This document shows, piece by piece, positions 57,196 through 64,000 of a DNA stretch of 64,000 bases (positions within the stretch are counted from its first letter, which is position 1; the number at the start of each line of letters is the position of its first letter). The stretch is from Caenorhabditis remanei (taxonomy: Eukaryota; Nematoda; Chromadorea; Rhabditida; Rhabditidae): the NCBI RefSeq assembly GCF_010183535.1, contig NC_071329.1:9300001-9364000 (forward strand). The letters run 5' to 3'. A program made the translations under genes and the position numbers. The notes beneath the pieces were generated by a model. That model was not told the origin of the DNA and did not search any database. It saw only the letters and a program-made list of their open reading frames with translations.

Positions 57196-59183
57196 ATGAC
57201 GGCGAGAAACATCAAACTCTTTTTTGCAAGGTGAGATTTTGAATTGTACAAACTCGAGAAGTTAGACAGTGAGAAAACCGAAACGTTCATTAGAGATGAA
57301 CCAAGTTTTCAACTTTGGAAGTTGCTTCTTTTTTCCGAAATACAATTAACCAGACAGCGACCTGTCCATTTCATTCCCTAGTAATCAAAGAGATAACTAC
57401 GAAAATCTTATAAAATTAAAATTTCAGATGGAAGTACTTAATGTTCGCTTGCTGTATCACATATCTATTGGTCATATATGTTCCACTCCCAAACTCGGTA
57501 ATCTGCAATAATTGTATTCCTTAATAGGATTTCCTTTTTCAGAATGTAAAAAACTGGAAAGAAGGAGAAATCGAATTGAGCAACGATCATGAGAAAGAAG
57601 AAACAAAGATAGAGATAGTAGAAACTAATCAAAAGAAAGTTTTCAAATTTAATCCATTTGGAAAAGAGCCATTTGATGTGGAAGAAGTTCTCACTTCGAG
57701 TGATATTAAACTAGAGGAACGGATGACTGCAAATGTCAAGCCAGGTATTTCCAGTTTTAATCCTCTTTATTTTCATTTTTGAATTCTTTCAGGAGAAAAA
57801 CGTGTAATCCTCTCATGGAATGCTGGTCATTCACCAGATAATCTACAAGGATGTCCTGATTGGAATTGTGAATTCACTCAGATCCGTTCGAGAGCACCCG
57901 ATGCATCTGCAGTTTTAATTGCTCATAATGATCCAGAATTCAAGCCAACACCAGATCAATATGTAGTTTATTTTAGTCAGGTAAGTTAATTCAGCAATAC
58001 TAACACAAGTTGAATAAAATTCTTTTAGGAATCACCTGCAAATTCTGGAATCCAGTTACCGACCCCTGATTTCATTAACATGACTTTGGGTTTTCGACAT
58101 GATACTCCAGCTGGATCTCCCTATGGGTATACAGTCAAACTGGGACCAAATTCAAGGCAAAAAGGGCAGGTGAGTATAGAGGGTTTTGGAAACGTGTAAG
58201 ATAACTTGGTTATTTTGAATGGAAAAGTGTTAACTAATGCAAGATTTTGGATACATCTCGTTTTGAATGTTTTTCAATTCCACTTCTTCTTTCAGGTAGT
58301 CGATGAAAACATAGTTAAAGGCAAATCAAAAGGAGGTGCTTGGTTTGTGAGTCATTGTCAGACAAACAGCAAAAGAGAGGACTTTGTTCGGAAACTACAG
58401 GTTACTTCCTCCACACATTATTTCTTCAGTTTCTCATATCAATATTTTCAGAAACATATTCAAATAGATGTTTATGGAGGATGTGGTCCGATGAAATGTC
58501 CAAGAGGAAACAAAAAGTGCGATACGATGTTGGATACTGAGTGAGTATCGGTTCGGAAACTATCAGTTTCATCGTCGTTCTATTTTCAGTTATCACTTCT
58601 ATGTAACATTTGAAAACTCTATTTGTCAAGACTACGTTACTGAAAAATTGTGGAAATCGGGTTATCAAAATACTATTATTCCATTGGTTCTGAAGGTACC
58701 TTGTTTATTTTTTTTTGGAACTTCCTGATGGTAATTCTTATAACTTCAGAGAAAAATCGTTGAACCATTCGTCCCTCCATACAGTTTTATAGCTATTGAT
58801 GATTTCAAAAGTGTCAAAGAAATGGGAGATTATTTGAATTATTTGATGAAGAATAATACAGCATATATGTAAGTTTTGCTCAATTATTTCGGTTCAGTTG
58901 AAATTTGTTTTCTTAATAGAACTAGTATATTTCTTCTACCTCTCAACCCATTAATCCTATAATTTGTAGGGAATATTTCGATTGGAGACGCGACTATAAA
59001 GTTGTATTTCTGGATGGATCTCATCATGATGTACTTGAAAGACCATGGGGCTTCTGCCAAGTTTGTCGAATGGCATGGACAGATCCACGTCAGAGAGTTA
59101 TGATTCCCAATTGGGATGTCTATTGGAGACAGACTTGTGAAAAGGATGGAGAACTCGTAGATTCTATTCCTGAAGTGGATTGA
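57196..59183 (+). CDS. fut-1: Alpha-1,3-fucosyltransferase (GT10), core N-glycan type, 422 aa
   Basis: Golgi type II membrane enzyme that transfers fucose from GDP-fucose; FUT-1 of C. elegans adds core alpha-1,3-fucose to N-glycans. Ten exons: 57196-57230, 57428-57497, 57543-57744, 57793-57980, 58029-58169, 58296-58400, 58452-58540, 58590-58695, 58750-58868, 58970-59183. A short cytosolic tail (MTARNIKLFFAR) precedes a signal-anchor helix (residues 14-30, KYLMFACCITYLLVIYV) and a charged stem. The GT10 core includes YVVYFSQESPAN, GFRHDTPAGSPYGY, AWFVSHC and the donor-binding block FYVTFENSICQDYVTEKLW. Cysteines in the last 70 residues (CQVCRMAW) fit the family. The protein matches the FUT-1 I recall closely, but the stem differs. 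Confidence 0.95.
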
Positions 59184-60010
59184 TGATCCCTTTATAGTTT
59201 TTAGTTTTAACAAAACCAATTTCTTATTTATTAGCTTTTAGAGTAGTACGGGTGTGAAGATTTTCATTTTATTTTTTATTTCTCATATTTATTGTTATTC
59301 ATTTCTATTTATTTAGCTGGTTTTCTTGTCTTGGTTTCATCCATATGGGTACACTTTTCATTGTGATTTGAATGAAAGATTTGGTATATCTCCTTCTTTT
59401 TTCTATTCTTTTTCTCAATTTCCGTTCAGGATAATCCCACAGTCAAGTGACCTCCTTGTCCGTTCTGTTCCACTTCAAATTCAAATGTTTGACAATTCGT
59501 TTTCCCTCACTTTTGCACGCCTTCTCTTTCATTGTGCTCGAGTGAGTCTCGCAGTGCCTATGTTACCACAACAACACAACTCTCTTCGTCTCTTTCTCAA
59601 CATCCGGAGACCTGAATTCCCTTATTTCCCTTCGGCGTATCCCTTCTTATACCTATACGTAAATGGACTAAATCCGCTTTGAGTGCTTACGTAAAACGTG
59701 TTGCAAGCATTCGAGAATCCTCTTTTTCGACTCGAAAACCTCTTATTTTTGAATTTCAAAAACACGAATCATATGGTAAACATCTTCTTTCCCATATTCT
59801 TCTTCTTTCTTCTTCTTTTTGTTGAGACATGTTTATGTACGACGAGAGCCAGAAGATGCAAATACATTTGTAATTGTCCACACATTGACCATCCCCCTAT
59901 TTGATAGTCGTCGTTTCTCGTCACGGAATGAAAGGAAAGATCGCAAATAAAAAATCAGAGTTTTCGTATTTTTGCAGTTATCACTTTTACATGATGTGAT
60001 TGATATCAAG
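59184..60010. other. Spacer between fut-1 and the next plus-strand gene
   Basis: fut-1 3' UTR then AT/T-rich presumed promoter. A TTTTTGCAG acceptor ends at 59977, 33 nt before the next ATG. The intervening 5' UTR has a two-codon upstream ORF (ATGATGTGA). Confidence 0.45.
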
Positions 60011-60927
60011 ATGGACAAGAAGCAGAAGAAAAATATAAAGAAATCAAATGTTCCACACAGCTTTTATTTCTATCTCGTTCTGAGATTCTTGGCAGCGGTG
60101 AGTTTCTTTTTGATGTTTCATTAATTCCAGATAGAATAGGATTCAAGGGAAATGACTGGAAACCTTTTTTGTTTTCAGATTTGCTGCATCATTGTAATCT
60201 TTGTGATAGGCCTCAGTCAGTACTGGACAAATAAAGTATCTGCAGTTTTTGGATTGGTCAGTTTCAATCTTTTCATCTACATCTATTTCAAGATTCCTGT
60301 TCAGCTTTTCGTCATAGTTTGTCTATTGTTCTCAGCATCAGCTGTTTCTATATTATTCATCTGGGATGTCAACACTACAACTGTTGTCAAGGTAGTTTCT
60401 GAAAGCCTAATTTCATTGAATTCAAAATATGATTATTGAGCACAGCATTCTAGTTCATAATTAATAATAGAAATTGATTAACTGCCCTCTCATCTCTATC
60501 TAAACTCTAAATTTCCAGAAGTGTCTCTTCTCGTTTGTCTACACTCTCTCCATCCTCGTAGCTGCCGTTATGTTTCTGATTGCCAACGATGGTTGTGATT
60601 CTCGAATAATCTCTCAATATGGTTGCTACCAATCCGTCTCCACAGGAACTTTCCAAGTTGCCTCCGCATTTTGCTTCCTAATTTTCATATTTGGCCTTCT
60701 GGATTTGGGTCTCAATGGATTCTACTACTATCGAAATTCAAAACGTACTCCAATTTATGACATTCCGCCGCCCTCAGTTGCCGTCGTTGAAACGGAAAAG
60801 TAGGTCGAAATTAACATAAAACACTGGATTTTGGAGGGAAAAGCGGGAAAAGTGTATTTTCCATTTCAGAACAATTCATGACATTTATATGGAGTATCAA
60901 CGAAAAGGACAAACAACTTCTGTTTGA
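60011..60927 (+). CDS. Small four-transmembrane protein, 212 aa, MARVEL-like shape
   Basis: Exons: 60011-60097, 60179-60391, 60519-60799, 60870-60927. A Lys-rich cytosolic N-terminus (MDKKQKKNIKKS) leads into four hydrophobic segments (about 22-45, 48-66, 68-86 and 150-175). A loop between TM3 and TM4 has paired cysteines (NDGCDSRIISQYGCYQS). A cytosolic tail carries a Tyr/Pro motif (PIYDIPPP). The layout resembles MARVEL/tetraspan vesicle proteins; identity not claimed. The last splice (GTAGGT donor, TCCATTTCAG acceptor) adds TIHDIYMEYQRKGQTTSV. If that intron is kept, translation stops at 60801-60803 and gives 194 aa. Confidence 0.82.
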
Positions 60928-61304
60928 ATTCTCAAGTCTTCTTCTCACTTTCTCTCTTCAATCGCTCATCATTATTAACGTGGCTAATACCGTGTCTTTC
61001 ATTCTCATAAAACTGCCAAAATAAAGCTTAATTATTTATAATATTTATTTTATTTGTTTTTTGTTTCTTTATTTAATTAATTAATACACTCAATCAATAC
61101 ACCAAACAGTATTAAAACATCGGTTTTTATTAGAAAACAAATTGAAAAAAGAAGTTATTGCACAGAAATGATTTGGAGGAAAACGAGACAATCGAAAGAC
61201 TTTGATGGGAATTAAAACATCTAGCGAAGAAAGACGATAAGGGGAAAAGTGTTCTATCCGTATTATTTTTGAATGAAAGATAAAGAGAGTGGGAGGAATG
61301 AGAA
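60928..61304. other. Convergent 3' ends of the four-TM and bZIP genes
   Basis: AT-rich sequence (ATTATTTATAATATTTATTTTATTTG near 61030) with poly(A)-like signals on both strands. No gene seen. Confidence 0.45.
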
Positions 61305-63253
61305 TCACGGACGTAATGAAGTGACAACTGATGCTCTTTGAGCCAAAACTGATTTGAAATGAGCGATTTCTGCTTTCAGATTCTCGATTTGTGAACGCAA
61401 TTCTTCGTTTTCACCTTCCAAAAGCTGAAATTTATGAATTAGAATTTGTGAAAATGTCGTTTTGAACAGTGTTAACCTACCTGAACACGTCTAGACCTAT
61501 ATTCAAAAACTGCTCTTCGATTAGCTCGACATCTCTTAGCGGCTTCATTATTTCTTCGGCGTCGATCCGCGTATTGGGGCTGAAATTCAAGCTTTTTATA
61601 TTATGAGCAAAAAGTCCGAATCACAGATGAAACTCACAGATTTATTCGAGTAATTCGAGTGATCTTCGGATGAATGCGATGGAGAAAACGATGCAGACGA
61701 GGAAACACTTTCACAGTCTGACTTGTTTCCAGTATGTCTTGGAGGGGAGTTCAGACCAGAAATGTGTTCAGTACGGCTTTGGGGTACTGTAGGTGATGGT
61801 CTTCTTTGAGAGAGAAGAGCCGATAGGAGTGATGGTCCTTGTTGTTGAGCAGGTTGATTCACTTGTTGGATTACAGATGCAGAAGAAGCTGGTTGTCCAA
61901 CTGAAAATTAATCAATTTAAAAACTGGAATCATGATTTGCCGGCTGGTACATACTTAGCTTCAATCAACTAATTTGGATGTTTATAACATAACTTCTTGA
62001 TAGAAGGAGGAAATATAGTTTGAAAATAACATTTTTGGAAATTGGAATATTTTTTATTTTTCATATTTTTTCTATTTGAAAATTACAAAAAACCTACTCT
62101 GTTGAATAACATTAGTTCCTGGTTGCAGCTGAGGTTGAGGTAATTTAATATCAGTCGATGAATCGGGACTTCTCCTTTCCACTTTCATTATAACACTACT
62201 TGTTGGAAAACTTTGTTGAACACCTTCTGAAGGACGAAATGGATGAAAAGCAGATGAGGAAGACGATGAAAATAGAGAAGATGTTGAGGTCGAAGCGGGT
62301 TGAGTGCTCGAATAAACCTGCAAAATGGGATCGTTCGAACATCTGGCTTTCTAGGTCACGGATTTCATCTGTCAACGAATTCATTAGAATAGACTCACTG
62401 GTGACTGAATTGTTGTTGGTTGCAACTGGCACAATTGAATCATTGATGGGAAATGAGGAGCTGTTTGAAGAAGTGGAACAGATAGCATTGAACTTGCTTG
62501 TAGTGGAGCAACAGGTCCAGATGGAAACAAATTTTTTGCAACATTCGGAATGATTAATGCTGTTGGAGGTTCTATTGCAGTTGGTTGGGGAGTTGCAGCA
62601 GCTGTTGTTATTACAGAAGATGGTCTATTTTCTAATTGAGACTTTAATCTCTCATTTTCAGCCGACAGCTGCATTATCTTCTCTTCCATTGCTTGATCAT
62701 TCAGTCTTCGTTTTTCTCGACTTCTTCGCGATGCATCATTATTCCTCCGTCGCCTTTCCCAATAATGTTCATCTTTTATTACACTTTCATTTACGGAATT
62801 TCTGGAAAATAAATTATGAAGAAATGAATTAGAAAAGATTTTAAATTATTCTTATATTTTAGGCTTCAACTTCTTTTTGACAAGGAAGAATCTAGAAACA
62901 ATTGGTTATCGGATTACTGTACTTTCAAAACAATTCACACCTTCACAGCAATCCAATTGTTTTGACAAAAATGTTATAATACCAGTTTAAAAACTTCCTG
63001 TTCTCTATAACTTTCAAATGAACAATTATTCATAAAAATAACTGGTTCAAAACATTTTGACTCTAGACATTGCCTCTCAAGTCCTAATTCTGTAGACATC
63101 TTGAATTCGATAAAATGTTTACCTTCTAGATTCCGGAGGAGATCCTTCTGAAAAGTTCGACGAATCTGACGAGCTCGATGAGAACTCGGCAGAAGCCGAA
63201 CAAACCACCGAAAGTCTGGAGGACGGTGACAGTGACACCGAGTCGACGTCCAT
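61305..63253 (-). CDS. atf-2: Transcription factor with two bZIP domains (atf-2-like), 411 aa
   Basis: Six exons (minus) in one frame: 63123-63253, 62399-62801, 62098-62317, 61638-61900, 61481-61579, 61305-61424. The Ser-rich N-terminus is followed by a first bZIP at about 55-105 (basic part ERRRRNNDASRRSREKRRLN, zipper with Leu/Ile spacing MEEKIMQLSAENERLKSQL) of the PAR/CES-2/E4BP4 type. About 235 residues of Ser/Pro/Gln-rich activation-type sequence follow. A second bZIP lies at about 343-403 (DRRRRNNEAAKRCRANRRA; zipper LLEGENEELRSQIENLKAEI). An acceptor (TCATTTTCAG) abuts the ATG. The gene lies next to fut-1, as atf-2 does in C. elegans (K08F8, from memory), which is the basis for the symbol. 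Confidence 0.88.
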
Positions 63254-64000
63254 CTGAAAATGAAGTGTTTGTTGTTTGTTTAAACTAGACTATGTAGGGT
63301 AATGATGCAAGAAATGAGGTCAGAAGAAATGATGATGAAGTGTAAAAAAGTGAGAGCTATATGCAGGTGTGTATTTGTGTTCATATAGGTGTAGTAGAGT
63401 GCAGTTAGCAACAATTAAGCGGTTCTGTCCCCCTCTGGGCGCCTCCTCAGTTGACCTATTTGCGCCCCCCTAACAAACCAGTTAGCCATAGCCATTCCGT
63501 CTACACACGCGGTCACTTTCGGACAATGCTGGTATCCTTTCTCTCTTTTTCACTCTCTACAAAATGAACGAGTCGAAGAGAGAACAGGATATCCCATCCG
63601 GAGAGAGACTTCTCTCCGTTCCCTTTCTTCCAACACTCTTCTAATCATTTTTCATCGTTCGCCCCCCGACGACTTCTTCCAATTCTCACCGTCGATGATG
63701 CCGGCTTTTCTAATCGTTTTCACTTTCCTTTCCCTTTCAATGCTTAGCTTTCGCTGCTTTCGGGTCACGGATGTATATGTCTCTGTGTGTATTCGTAAGT
63801 GAATGTGTGGCCATTGGGAATAAATTCATCAGGTCACTAGTACAAAAGGGTAGGCGAACTTTGCGAAATGAATCAAAAAGAAGAAGAAAGCTACAAGAAA
63901 AGAAAGTGAAAAATGGGAGTGGATAAGGAAGAAGAAAATTGGGGGAAAGATAACAACGGGAAAGTGAAATGAAAGTAACAGAAAACGATCAAGAATTATG
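63254..64000. promoter_or_regulatory. Upstream region of the bZIP gene
   Basis: Less AT-rich than average at 63420-63700, with C-rich blocks (GTCCCCCTCTGGGCGCCTCC, GCGCCCCCC) that suggest promoter DNA for the minus-strand bZIP gene. No coding exon was recognised before the window ends. Confidence 0.4.

Noticed and set aside
59326..59682. 118-aa plus frame after fut-1
   Set aside because: T-rich 3' flanking sequence; F/S/L/P composition and no domain.

Overview
This window is nuclear DNA from a Caenorhabditis nematode, most likely not C. elegans itself. The signs are AT-rich sequence, many 44-60 nt introns ending in TTTCAG, and start codons sitting just after trans-splice acceptors. Many proteins match C. 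elegans chromosome II gene products from memory: gpb-1, alh-8, ldh-1, xpf-1, inos-1, tars-1, arp-1, fut-1 and an atf-2-like bZIP gene. Several residues differ from the C. elegans versions I remember (for example the FUT-1 stem and an Ile/Leu change in LDH-1), so a relative such as C. briggsae or C. remanei is more likely. I cannot fix the species. All gene models were built by hand: splice sites were chosen by GT/AG consensus and reading-frame phase, and each chain was checked to stay open.

Layout. 1-6.4 kb is non-coding, pyrimidine-rich DNA upstream of gpb-1 (6.4-10.7 kb, +). Then come a serine carboxypeptidase (11.9-13.9, -), a 4.9 kb gene-poor stretch, a small two-membrane-segment protein (18.8-19.6, +), alh-8 (19.8-21.8, -), an unknown type I membrane protein (22.5-24.2, -), ldh-1 (24.6-25.7, -), a secreted N/Q/Y/P-rich protein (27.6-28.6, -) and a four-TM protein (29.5-30.1 or further, -).

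The most unusual part is 31.4-47.7 kb. Three minus-strand genes each carry a whole plus-strand gene inside one enlarged intron. A type-2 malate/lactate dehydrogenase gene hosts a cyclopropane-fatty-acid-synthase-like gene, xpf-1 hosts inos-1, and a BTB-BACK-kelch gene hosts tars-1. The kelch gene and xpf-1 are also only 152 nt apart on the same strand, with a poly(A) signal and a trans-splice acceptor between them, so they look like a two-gene operon.

The right part holds arp-1 (49.0-50.9, +, with a GC-rich foldback element in one intron), a secreted 231-aa protein (51.5-52.6, +) convergent with a 352-aa unknown protein (52.7-54.4, -), fut-1 (57.2-59.2, +), a small four-TM protein (60.0-60.9, +) and a protein with two separate bZIP domains (61.3-63.3, -). 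A 279-bp inverted-repeat element lies at 48.0-48.3 kb. The genes are mostly housekeeping (G-protein signalling, carbon and amino-acid metabolism, DNA repair, translation, dynactin, glycosylation). I see no tRNA, rRNA, CRISPR, viral or prokaryotic feature.
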